This document shows positions 1-7,991 of a stretch of 64,000 nt of DNA, in pieces. The position numbers and the translations under genes are program-made. Under the pieces are notes generated by a model. It searched no databases and was not told the origin of the DNA. It saw only the letters and a program-made list of their open reading frames with translations. Every line of letters starts with the position of its first letter. Position 1 is the stretch's first letter. Source of the DNA: a virus; IMG/VR virus record IMGVR_UViG_3300045999_010033, positions 126,001-190,000 of that record. One strand, 5' to 3'.

Positions 1-1124
1 TACTCTAAACCCGGCACCGCAGTTGTAGAATAGTTCATTAAAATTTTTACTATAAATCTTAATGAAACGTATCTATCCAACGATATCACTTCTCCTTTTT
101 GTTCTTTGTTTTCCACTCCCCAATTAAAAAAATCATCTTTCCAATCAGGTTTACCATTTGGTAAAACTCCGGTTATTAACTTGTTAAATATATCAGGATT
201 CAAATCTAAATCGGATATCATTTGATTTTTTGCTATGTTGAAGAAATCTTCGGCAGTTTTAGGAGGTGATTTGGTTTTACCTTTTTTTGGAATAGATGCT
301 TGACTTTTTTGGGATGGTTTAAGTTTTGAGATTGCTAAATTATATTGATTTCCTTGAGATATTTCTAACATAACCGAATATACTCCACCTTCTTCGGACG
401 TGAGTGAATAATCGGTTACCGTTCCTAAACTATTTTCATATGTTCCTAAACTTTTTTCTGCTTTTTCATAATAATTTTTAGTATAATTTTCTTCTCCAAT
501 GGATGCACTAATATATGTTTGTGTAAAATTATCCCAAGATGTGTTGTTTGTAATTAGGGCCTGTTCGGGTTTACTAAAATATTTTGCGTTACCATCATTT
601 ACTTTTTTTGAAAGTAAACTACTATCACCGAATTCAACTAATAAATGCATACCTGGTCTTAGGAAAAAAACCTCAAACATTTCTAATTGTTTTAAGGAAA
701 AGCATTTTACATTTACTCTAGTTGTTTTAAGAGTATTATTTGCACCATCGGTATCAATTTCAATACTTTCTATTATAGGTGTACTAATTCTACGATTTAC
801 TTCCCCGTCAATTGTTATAGGTTTACCTTCCAAATCATACCCCAATAGGGTTTCTCTTAATTGATAATTTTCTTTTATTGAAGTTTTATTGGATATTACA
901 CATCCACGATATATTTCTTTGTTGTTAGTGTTACCTGCTATTAAAGATTCTAATTCCTTTACTCTATCTTCGTTTTTATCTTTACGTTCACCCTTTACAA
1001 CTACTGCAGTAGATACTAAAATTGCATAAGGCATTTTAAATGTAAGAAGATTTGGGTTTTTTTCTCTTTCTTCTAAAACATTAACTACCCAACATTTTAG
1101 TGGAGTTACATATGGAAATGGCAT
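1..1124 (-). CDS. Baseplate-region structural protein, C-terminus cut by window edge
   Basis: An open frame begins at ATG (1124-1122) with residues MPFPYVTPLK and stays open to the left edge, giving about 374 residues without a stop. I do not recognise the family. It is soluble, with no signal peptide or membrane segment. The N-terminal part reads like a structural beta protein, and around residues 155-175 it has an aromatic-rich stretch (FEVFFLRPGMHLLVEFGDSS). A Lys/Ser/Pro-rich linker follows at about residues 290-310. It lies 3 bases after the LysM baseplate gene and downstream of tape measure and tube initiator, so a baseplate hub or wedge role is the natural inference. A gp27-like hub protein is one possibility that I cannot confirm. 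Confidence 0.7.
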   Translation of the reverse strand, partial: MPFPYVTPLKCWVVNVLEEREKNPNLLTFKMPYAILVSTAVVVKGERKDKNEDRVKELESLIAGNTNNKEIYRGCVISNKTSIKENYQLRETLLGYDLEGKPITIDGEVNRRISTPIIESIEIDTDGANNTLKTTRVNVKCFSLKQLEMFEVFFLRPGMHLLVEFGDSSLLSKKVNDGNAKYFSKPEQALITNNTSWDNFTQTYISASIGEENYTKNYYEKAEKSLGTYENSLGTVTDYSLTSEEGGVYSVMLEISQGNQYNLAISKLKPSQKSQASIPKKGKTKSPPKTAEDFFNIAKNQMISDLDLNPDIFNKLITGVLPNGKPDWKDDFFNWGVENKEQKGEVISLDRYVSLRFIVKILMNYSTTAVPGLE

Positions 1125-1127
1125 AAA

Positions 1128-1430
1128 CTATTTATTAATTTTTTCTAAGTTATTTATAATCAAAGATGTATTTGTTGGTATTCTCAACTGCCTGCCCGGT
1201 TCTACTGCTAACGTTGCATCATTTAAGTTGTTAGCGTTTGCAATAATCCACCACATACGAGTATCACCATAATATTTGCTGGCGAGTAAATCTAATCGGT
1301 CTCCTTGTCCACTTATTATATAGATATCATCATCGGTTGGTAATACTTTAGGATAAATAGTTGATTCAAAATATTTAGTTTTTGTTTCTTTTTGCTCCTT
1401 TGAATTTGTGTATATGTATCTGCTGGCCAT
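1128..1430 (-). CDS. LysM-domain baseplate protein, T4 gp53-like
   Basis: This 100-residue protein is almost entirely one LysM-type module. Its core runs from IISGQGDRLDLLASKYYGD through the WWIIANANN stretch to the LRIP ending, at roughly residues 38-86. Small LysM proteins of this size sit in the baseplates of contractile tails, including gp53 of T4 and the LysM proteins of P2-like and contractile injection systems, where they help join the wedges to the central hub. The gene follows the tube-initiator-like gene by 13 bases and precedes the edge-truncated baseplate gene by 3, which matches that role. A peptidoglycan-binding lysin is less likely, because there is no catalytic domain or signal peptide. 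Confidence 0.8.
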   Translation of the reverse strand: MASRYIYTNSKEQKETKTKYFESTIYPKVLPTDDDIYIISGQGDRLDLLASKYYGDTRMWWIIANANNLNDATLAVEPGRQLRIPTNTSLIINNLEKINK

Positions 1431-1443
1431 TTATATTATTTTT

Positions 1444-2931
1444 TTATCTTGTTACAAATTCAGTTCTATTTGATGTTTGTGTTCTAAATGGTGCGTTCGG
1501 TTGCGAATTTTGAGAATTTGCCATTACATAATTTTTTTCAGAAGTTTTTTCTGTTTTTGCTTGGTTCACTTTGGGGTCAGGACGTGGGTAGTCTGATTCT
1601 ATTTCATCAATATTACCACCATTTGTAAAATTATAATTGTATCTATACACGTTTGGTGTACTTTGATCTTTTGTAATTCCAAAATTTGGAATAATTTTAA
1701 ATCCTAAGCTAACGTCAATTACAGTTGGATATGGTGCATCGTTATTTTTTTCAAAACTAGTGAATTCATCATTTTTTCTATCTCTATCATATTGCACTCC
1801 CCAACTGATATTATCATCTATTGTGAATGATAATTCTTCTATGTATGCAAAAAGATTATTGTACAATCCAGTTATTGTAAAATATACTAAATTTGGTGAA
1901 AATGCCAATGAATTAATTTGATTACCATAAGATACTGCAGATAATTCTTCATTAGGAAAGACCCACTGCCTTAAAGCATTTAAATTATCTATCATTGTGG
2001 ATTTACTTATTTGATCGGTATAGTATAATTTTAAATTAAATTTAACATTACGTTCTACACCTGTGTATCTATATACATTGAATGGAGAACCTACATATTT
2101 AAAATTTGTCCATTCGGGAGAAAAATCTTCAGATAATCCAGTAATTGTACCAGGTAAAACTATTTTTTTATCTTTGTTTCCATATTGAGTAATAATAACC
2201 CTTGTTATATTATTTAAATCTTCTCGTTCTCTATACGATAGAATATTTTGTATTATATTATTATTTGCAGTATCCCATGACGCATCATCTTCTCTCTTTT
2301 GAATTTTAGTTCGTGTATGATTAGGCGAACCTGATACTATTTCATAAATTGGAAAATATTCGGTAAACTTTATTGTTTCTTTTTTTGGAGGTTCAGTTCC
2401 TATTTGAGATAGTGTAGCTTGCGCACCATAAGTTGAGTTTTCATTTGGTTTATTTTTTAATGAATTTTTAAGTCTATTAAGTGATTTTGCGGTAGATAGT
2501 GGATTTCGTAAAGCATCTGCCGCAATATTTGCTGCAGTTTGCAATGGATTGCTAGTTCCTTGATTTACTCTTTGAATAAATGAAGCAGGATTTGGTGATT
2601 GTTTTACATAATAATTTTCTTCAGGATTAATTATATCTTTTATTTTTCCTTTTTCTATTGCAATACCGTTGGCTATTGTAATTGGTTTAGTGAATGGTTT
2701 ATTATTCTTAAAAATAGTGTCCGATGGGTGTGTTGCACTACCACCTAATAATCCGGCAACTTGTCCTCCTATTAAATCTGCGATTGAATTTGGAGATGAT
2801 GCTAGAAGTGCAATTTGTCTTGGTATGTTTATTACACCACGCGATTCAATAAAAACAGAACTTTTACCATATATTTCGTTTTCAAGTTTATTTTTAGTTG
2901 CGTTATTATATAAATCCATTATTGTTGCCAT
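1444..2931 (-). CDS. Baseplate tail-tube initiator-like protein (gp48/gp54 type)
   Basis: The protein has 495 residues. Its N-terminal third is low-complexity and probably extended. The middle and C-terminal parts (about residues 240-410) resemble the tail-tube fold, with the stretch GLSEDFSPEWTNFKYVGSP followed by an aromatic segment, a helix NLNALRQWVFP and a further strand pair. This arrangement of a W-containing strand, then GxxRxxxFxxxLYYxD, then a helix is typical of the baseplate proteins gp48/gp54 that start polymerisation of the inner tube. It sits between tape measure and LysM protein, as expected for a baseplate central component. Assignment to gp48 rather than gp54 is not possible by eye. 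Confidence 0.6.
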   Translation of the reverse strand: MATIMDLYNNATKNKLENEIYGKSSVFIESRGVINIPRQIALLASSPNSIADLIGGQVAGLLGGSATHPSDTIFKNNKPFTKPITIANGIAIEKGKIKDIINPEENYYVKQSPNPASFIQRVNQGTSNPLQTAANIAADALRNPLSTAKSLNRLKNSLKNKPNENSTYGAQATLSQIGTEPPKKETIKFTEYFPIYEIVSGSPNHTRTKIQKREDDASWDTANNNIIQNILSYREREDLNNITRVIITQYGNKDKKIVLPGTITGLSEDFSPEWTNFKYVGSPFNVYRYTGVERNVKFNLKLYYTDQISKSTMIDNLNALRQWVFPNEELSAVSYGNQINSLAFSPNLVYFTITGLYNNLFAYIEELSFTIDDNISWGVQYDRDRKNDEFTSFEKNNDAPYPTVIDVSLGFKIIPNFGITKDQSTPNVYRYNYNFTNGGNIDEIESDYPRPDPKVNQAKTEKTSEKNYVMANSQNSQPNAPFRTQTSNRTEFVTR

Positions 2932-2950
2932 CTTTGTATATCTTTATAAA

Positions 2951-5900
2951 TTAACCTACAATTGTATCTACTGCAGTAACTTTATTTATATTTTTACTCA
3001 ATACCCTGCCATCTAATACAAGAGTTGGAGTTCCTCCTGCTTTTTCTACAAGTTGTCCAAGTAATTCAACCATTGCTTCTTGTAAAAATTTCATTTTGTT
3101 TTGCATTGTCAATTGTTGAGATGCTGCCAGCTTCATTTCATTGAGTGTGAATTTTCCTCTTAAATCATCATTTTTTGTTTGTAATTGCATTTCTTTAAAC
3201 ATAGCAATTCCACGCGCATGATCATTATTTTTAATTTCTGTCAAAATCGATTCGGCGGTTGGTATGACTACTTCACTTTTACCACCTTCTACTTTTGGAC
3301 CAGGAGAACCTGCGGCTCCGGCGCTAGGTGCACCACCGGTTGTAGTCCCACCGGTGGTAGTTCCCCCACTTGTTGTAGTTCCGCCGGATGTTGCCATTCC
3401 TGCACCAAAGGCATCATTTTTCATTAAAGAATTATAATCAAAATATATTTTGTTTATTTTTCCCTCTCTATCATATAACCTTTGCAATGATTCTTTATAA
3501 AGTTTTACTTGATTTTCACTACCCTGCTTTGTCCAATACTTTATTTGATCTAGCATATTTTGTTCATATATTTTCGAAGCTTCTGGTAATACTCTTTCTA
3601 CTTTTGTATATTTTCTTACCGATTCTACCTCACTTTTATCATATTTACTTAAATCTTTGTTATATGCTATATCTTGGCTTATTTTACTTAATCTATCATA
3701 TTGATCTTTATTATATTGAACCATTTGTGTGCCAAATTGGGTGTTCATGTACTCTTGCATTCTACCTTCTACACTTACGTTTTTTCCGGCTTTTTTCTCC
3801 TCGGATGCCTGTCTTATTACATCGAATAAACCTGTCATTGATAGAGCAGCGTCCGTGCCTTTTATTTTACCACTTTGTTGAAGCATATCAATACTGCGCA
3901 GCATACCCTCCATTTTGGCGTTTACTGCCGGGATTTCAGAACTGAGGCCGTATCCACTCATTATTTTTGATGTTTGGTTTTTAACATCAGAACCATAATA
4001 TGCGGTAAGGCTTGTTGCAGATTCAACCAATTTATTTGCAGCTTCTAACGCATCTTCTCTACTTTTTTCATACTCCATCGTCCATTTAATTCTCCACGCC
4101 TCTTGATATTTTATACTATCCAACTGCATTGCGTGCTCGGCCATCATCATTACTAGTCTTTGCTGCTGCTCAAATTCTAATAATTTTTTTCTTTGTTGTT
4201 GTTCTAATGCTAATTTTGCACCAGCATTTGCTATCTCTTGCTGTAAAGCGGCGTTTGCTATTGCTTTTCCTGCTTCTTTTTCTGCAGTCAATTCATCTTT
4301 TACTTCACCGGTTCCACCTTGCATTAAATTCATCAAAGATTTCATATCCATACCGGTGGCGTCAGTTAGGGCTTGTTTTTGAAACACGGTTAAAGATTGC
4401 ATATCAACTCCACCTAAAGCAGAGCGCAGTGCTTCGGCTGCCATATCGGTTTCTCCCATTGCAAGTCTTGCTCTAACTTCCGAAAGGTCGACTGATCTAC
4501 CCATTAGCGCTCCAAGACGCATTTCGGCTTTAATACTATCTTTATAGTTTAATACCATTGATTCGGTTGCCTTTAACATGGAAGACATTGACACTCCCAT
4601 CTTTGTCAAAGCAACCGCTTGTTTTACTAATGCCTTTGTTGTAAGATTAGTATATTTGTAGATATCTTCTCCAGATTCTTTTATTTGATTAAATACGGCC
4701 TGTGGGGCTACATCATTAAGATTGGCAAATTTAGTAATACCATTTACTAAATTTGATGCCATATCTGCAGATATATTACTCATTGATTTGAACAATCCAA
4801 CCATTTCCAAAACATCATCTGCACTTCCTCCTAATCTATATCCAACACCTGCAGCGTTTTGTGCTAATTTAAAACTATCTTTTGTAGTTGTACCTAATGC
4901 AATGCTAAACTTACCAACTGCCTCTATTATTTGTTTCGCAGAAGAACCAACCGCTCGTAACGCCCTTTCCGATAGAGTTAAATACTTACTTGCACCGTTT
5001 ATTCCTGCCGCAGATATAGCTTTTCTTCTATCAAGTTCGGCATCTAATGTTTCAGTTTGTTGATTTAATTCGAATTGCAGAGCATCTTTTCTTAGGTCTA
5101 ATTCATATTGTATTTGGTCTTTTACTAAACTTTGTTCGTATTCAAATAAATTAAGAGACCCTTGTTTTCTCCAATCAAATAACTCTTGCTCACGTTGTTG
5201 TTGTATTTGTAGCGGCTTTAGTATTGCATATTCTGCAGTACGTTTTCTAAATGATTCTGTACCTTCAAGCGATTTTTGCATTTCCGCAACACCACTTGGT
5301 CCAAAATCTTGCTTTCCAAATGTCGCCTTAAACGTCGCCAAATCTCTTGCAAAGTTGCCGGAGTTCCAATAGTCGTAAGCCATTTTCAATCCACTTATTA
5401 CTGCTCCAATTGGTCCTGCCAATCTTACAAGACTTCCTGCCATAGTACCCAACCCACCTAACGCCTTGCCCATCATGCCTGCCCCAAAACCACCACCTGC
5501 TCCTGCACCTGCACCTGCTCCTGATTTACCAATAAATCCCGCAAGCTTTGATTCAAATTTTTTTCCAAAAATACTTTGAAGTCCTTTCGTTGCCCTTGGT
5601 CCTAAAATATCTTTTATTTTTTCAACACCTTTGGCAGTTTCTTTTGCTTCTTTATTATTTTTACGTTGTTGCTCACCTATTTTTTTAAATTGCTCATATA
5701 ACTTGCGACCTGCTTCGGTTGATGTATCTATACTATCTATAAAACTCTGATAACCCTCTACGTTTGTTGAAATTATAGAAGAAAGTTGCTCCATTGTTAT
5801 ATTACCCTTTTCAAACTTTGCTTGCGCACTTGCAATGGATGTTTCCATAGCAGCGTATTGTTTCGCTGCTTGTTCGGATTGAGTTCTTAAACGATTATTA

Positions 5901-6271
5901 CCACTTACTAATTCGGATGATATACTTGCGGTTTCTTTTAAATTATCTATTACTCTTTCTTGAGCATTTTGTATTTTTTCGTATGCTTTTGATTGTGTAC
6001 CTAATTTATTACCAACACTTGTTAATAGTTCATCAAAATTACTTGCTTCTTGATTTATTCGGTTTTGTATTGTTTGAATGCGCTTTAATCCACGTTCTTG
6101 TTTTTCAAGTGCAGATATTTGCTTAACTAAACTTTGTAGTTGATCTTCTGATGCATTTATAGAATTATCAAATTCCTTCTTTAATTCTTTTATTTTAGCT
6201 CTTAATTCCCGTAATGATTTACTGGCATTTTCTATCTCATCTACCGATATTTTGGAATCTTTTTTAGGCAT
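2951..6271 (-). CDS. Tail tape measure protein
   Basis: This 1106-residue protein is dominated by alpha-helical, Gln/Glu/Lys/Ala-rich sequence. Residues 1-240 are predicted coiled coil. A Gly/Ala-rich hydrophobic segment follows at about residues 250-300 (FIGKSGAGAGAG, then GPIGAVISGLKMAY), which could insert in a membrane. Long heptad-like stretches follow, with a Gly/Thr/Ser-rich linker near residue 960. Tape measure proteins set tail length and later move into the host envelope. The gene directly follows the chaperone pair at 6314-7340, the standard arrangement in tailed phages, and precedes the tube initiator. Its ATG at 6271 is preceded 35 bases upstream by the recurring ATATTTATA motif. 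Confidence 0.85.
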   Translation of the reverse strand: MPKKDSKISVDEIENASKSLRELRAKIKELKKEFDNSINASEDQLQSLVKQISALEKQERGLKRIQTIQNRINQEASNFDELLTSVGNKLGTQSKAYEKIQNAQERVIDNLKETASISSELVSGNNRLRTQSEQAAKQYAAMETSIASAQAKFEKGNITMEQLSSIISTNVEGYQSFIDSIDTSTEAGRKLYEQFKKIGEQQRKNNKEAKETAKGVEKIKDILGPRATKGLQSIFGKKFESKLAGFIGKSGAGAGAGAGGGFGAGMMGKALGGLGTMAGSLVRLAGPIGAVISGLKMAYDYWNSGNFARDLATFKATFGKQDFGPSGVAEMQKSLEGTESFRKRTAEYAILKPLQIQQQREQELFDWRKQGSLNLFEYEQSLVKDQIQYELDLRKDALQFELNQQTETLDAELDRRKAISAAGINGASKYLTLSERALRAVGSSAKQIIEAVGKFSIALGTTTKDSFKLAQNAAGVGYRLGGSADDVLEMVGLFKSMSNISADMASNLVNGITKFANLNDVAPQAVFNQIKESGEDIYKYTNLTTKALVKQAVALTKMGVSMSSMLKATESMVLNYKDSIKAEMRLGALMGRSVDLSEVRARLAMGETDMAAEALRSALGGVDMQSLTVFQKQALTDATGMDMKSLMNLMQGGTGEVKDELTAEKEAGKAIANAALQQEIANAGAKLALEQQQRKKLLEFEQQQRLVMMMAEHAMQLDSIKYQEAWRIKWTMEYEKSREDALEAANKLVESATSLTAYYGSDVKNQTSKIMSGYGLSSEIPAVNAKMEGMLRSIDMLQQSGKIKGTDAALSMTGLFDVIRQASEEKKAGKNVSVEGRMQEYMNTQFGTQMVQYNKDQYDRLSKISQDIAYNKDLSKYDKSEVESVRKYTKVERVLPEASKIYEQNMLDQIKYWTKQGSENQVKLYKESLQRLYDREGKINKIYFDYNSLMKNDAFGAGMATSGGTTTSGGTTTGGTTTGGAPSAGAAGSPGPKVEGGKSEVVIPTAESILTEIKNNDHARGIAMFKEMQLQTKNDDLRGKFTLNEMKLAASQQLTMQNKMKFLQEAMVELLGQLVEKAGGTPTLVLDGRVLSKNINKVTAVDTIVG

Positions 6272-6305
6272 TATTACTTTTTAAGAAAATTTGATATTTG
6301 TTTAT

Positions 6306-6314
6306 TATAAATAT
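6306..6314 (-). promoter_or_regulatory. ATATTTATA motif before tape measure
   Basis: Perfect 9-mer on the sense strand, 35 bases before the tape measure ATG. It overlaps the stop of the preceding chaperone frame. Function inferred only from recurrence. Confidence 0.4.
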
Positions 6315-6547
6315 CACCTCCTTCTTATTTTGGAAGATGAGCCCGATTTAGAAATACTTTCGTATTGCTTCTTTTCTTCCTCTTTTGCTTTAAGTAATTC
6401 CCTCCAATAAAACTCTCGCAATTTTGTGGGCATATAATATAAATCATGCCAGGTGAATCCACCATTGGCATTATACGTCATTTGAAATATTTTTTGATGT
6501 AGAATTACACTATAATCAATCGGTAGGATAAAAAAAGTCAATACCAA
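6314..6547 (-). CDS. Tail assembly chaperone, frameshifted C-terminal part (GT-like)
   Basis: This 77-codon frame overlaps the end of the 274-residue gp26-like gene by 32 bases, in the frame reached by a +1 or -2 shift. Its only upstream start would be TTG at 6547; the first ATG is 22 codons in (MTYNANGGFTW). The product has the pattern NGGFTWHDLYYMP-LREFYW, followed by a Lys/Glu-rich tail. I recall this pattern from small proteins following gp26-like genes in marine T4-like phages. Sequence upstream of the ATG (PIDYSVILHQKIFQ) looks like part of the same conserved domain. That favours expression as a frameshift extension of the upstream gene. Independent initiation at the ATG remains possible. 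Confidence 0.65.
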   Translation of the reverse strand: MVLTFFILPIDYSVILHQKIFQMTYNANGGFTWHDLYYMPTKLREFYWRELLKAKEEEKKQYESISKSGSSSKIRRR

Positions 6548-7340
6548 ACGGTATCTTTAGTGCCTCCGTTTCACCGGTGAATGGGGATACGTAATCAAAT
6601 GTAAGATCTAAATCGGGAGTTATTTCGGCTACGTATTTTCTTATAGCTCTACTATCTGCCGCCCTTAATTGATTCATAACAAAATTACTGATATATCCAA
6701 TATCACGATTTCCATTAACTTCGGTGATTAAGTGTCTATACCTTGTTGTAATTTCGTTTGATTGTTTTGTTAATTTTTCGCTTGCTTCTATATCTTTGTT
6801 GATGGAGATTTCATCACCATGCGTCAATATTTTACATTTGATAGGTATGCCGGATTGTGGAAGAACAAAATCATATTCGTTTGACCTATTAAGAAGTTCA
6901 AAATTAATTTCTTTTATTTTAATTTTTGTAAGGTCTACTGATACTTCTACCGGCTCTTTTTCATATGGGTCAGTAACTGTAACACTATACTCGGGTCCAA
7001 ACGCTAATATTCTTGATGTAACAAGAATGGCATTTTTATCACCTATTACTAAATCATTAATGTTTACTCCCGGCTCAACTACAATCGATTCTAATAATTT
7101 ATCAAGTTGAATACCTTTCTTTATCAAATTAGTTGATGTTAGAATATCTTCCTCTTTCGCTGTCATTAATTTAATAGTAATTTCACCACTAGAAAGTGGA
7201 TTAGTTTCGGGATAGCACAACCCCTTTGAAGGCAATGAAATTACTTCAGTTGGAAAAGGAAAATCTCTTTTTTGAATTTGCTGCACTTGTGGTTTATTAA
7301 GACCTCTTGAAACTTGTTGCTCTACATTTTGTTCTTGCAT
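6516..7340 (-). CDS. Baseplate hub / tape measure chaperone, T4 gp26-like
   Basis: The 274-residue product has the hallmark of the T4 gp26/gp51 baseplate family. Near residues 33-41 it has the stretch ISLPSKGLCYP, and then SGEITIKLMTAKEEDIL. The C-terminal half carries the helical part and ends in PFGIDFFYPTD. These proteins help load or chaperone the tape measure during hub assembly. The position immediately before the tape measure gene, with an overlapping out-of-frame extension (6314-6547), repeats the G/GT arrangement of siphophage tail chaperones. The ATG at 7340 is preceded at 32 bases by an ATATTTATA motif and has no Shine-Dalgarno sequence. Confidence 0.75.
   Translation of the reverse strand: MQEQNVEQQVSRGLNKPQVQQIQKRDFPFPTEVISLPSKGLCYPETNPLSSGEITIKLMTAKEEDILTSTNLIKKGIQLDKLLESIVVEPGVNINDLVIGDKNAILVTSRILAFGPEYSVTVTDPYEKEPVEVSVDLTKIKIKEINFELLNRSNEYDFVLPQSGIPIKCKILTHGDEISINKDIEASEKLTKQSNEITTRYRHLITEVNGNRDIGYISNFVMNQLRAADSRAIRKYVAEITPDLDLTFDYVSPFTGETEALKIPFGIDFFYPTD
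6530..6536 (-). other. Candidate frameshift site (7-T run) in tail chaperone
   Basis: On the sense strand the end of the gp26-like frame reads GAC TTT TTT TAT. The T7 run lies inside the overlap with the downstream frame, four codons before the in-frame TGA. A +1 or -2 slip on the run leads into the 6314-6547 frame. Confidence 0.45.
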
Positions 7341-7371
7341 ATAATAACTTTATTTTAGTTAACTATTTGTA

Positions 7372-7380
7372 TATAAATAT
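7372..7380 (-). promoter_or_regulatory. ATATTTATA motif before gp26-like gene
   Basis: Perfect copy, 32 bases before the ATG at 7340 and downstream of a strong terminator, so it is well placed to start a new transcript. Confidence 0.45.
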
Positions 7381-7404
7381 ATAATACTTTAATTTTTAGA
7401 CAAT

Positions 7405-7432
7405 AAAAAACCCCAGCCTTACGGGGCTAGGG
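7405..7432 (-). terminator. Rho-independent terminator after tail tube gene
   Basis: On the minus strand an 8-bp stem CCCTAGCC/GGCTGGGG (one G-U pair) with a 6-base loop is followed directly by six T. It lies 27 bases after the tube stop codon and separates sheath/tube from the baseplate genes. Confidence 0.85.
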
Positions 7433-7458
7433 TTAGTTTTAGGGTTTATAGATTATAA

Positions 7459-7947
7459 TTAATACTCAAGAATTGCGTAATCATAGGAAAGCGTCAATTC
7501 AATTGAAACCGGGTCGTTACCTGCCCAATCCATATCACCAAAGTTCGCTGATGATATAAACGCTCCTTTCAAAGTCCATTGTTCAATCTTATCACCAACT
7601 GGTCCAAGTGCGTAGAAGTTTACATCCTTTTTATAGAATGCAGCATATCCATCACGACCGGTTAGAGATTCATGCGATTGGCGAATCCAATCCATTACTT
7701 GCTGCGCTCCACTTGGAACGATGGGGTCGTAAAGTGTGATGTTCACATCATCCCATGTTGATTTTCCCTTTATCTTTCTTTTTACGTTAATGTGATCGAG
7801 TTCAACAACTTCGGATGTTAACGTTGGGCGAGCTGCGGTTTTAACAAGATAGGAATCAATTCCATTTATTTCCATAATGAACCTGTTTGTAAGCTTAGGT
7901 TCAAAATTTCTGAAAAACATCTTGTCGTATTCTAATATTTCTGGCAT
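7459..7947 (-). CDS. Tail tube protein, gp19-like
   Basis: At 162 residues the protein matches the usual length of gp19 (163 in T4). It begins with an aspartate/phenylalanine-rich N-terminus, then NRFIMEINGIDSYLVK, a central strand set with STWDDVNITLYD, and ends with a strand pair around the motif DMDWAGNDPVSIELTLSYDY. The corresponding T4 ending is ELQLDWDSNNEIQTFEVTLALDYWE-like. It polymerises inside the sheath to form the inner tube through which DNA passes. It follows the sheath gene by 44 bases and is followed by a terminator, so sheath and tube probably form one expression unit, with the tube gene nearest the terminator. Confidence 0.93.
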   Translation of the reverse strand: MPEILEYDKMFFRNFEPKLTNRFIMEINGIDSYLVKTAARPTLTSEVVELDHINVKRKIKGKSTWDDVNITLYDPIVPSGAQQVMDWIRQSHESLTGRDGYAAFYKKDVNFYALGPVGDKIEQWTLKGAFISSANFGDMDWAGNDPVSIELTLSYDYAILEY

Positions 7948-7969
7948 CTTATTAAGTTTTTTACTTTAT

Positions 7970-7978
7970 TATAAATAT
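7970..7978 (-). promoter_or_regulatory. ATATTTATA motif before tail tube gene
   Basis: Perfect copy 23 bases before the tube ATG, between the sheath stop and the tube start. It could give extra tube expression. Confidence 0.4.
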
Positions 7979-7991
7979 TCAGTTTTCAAAA

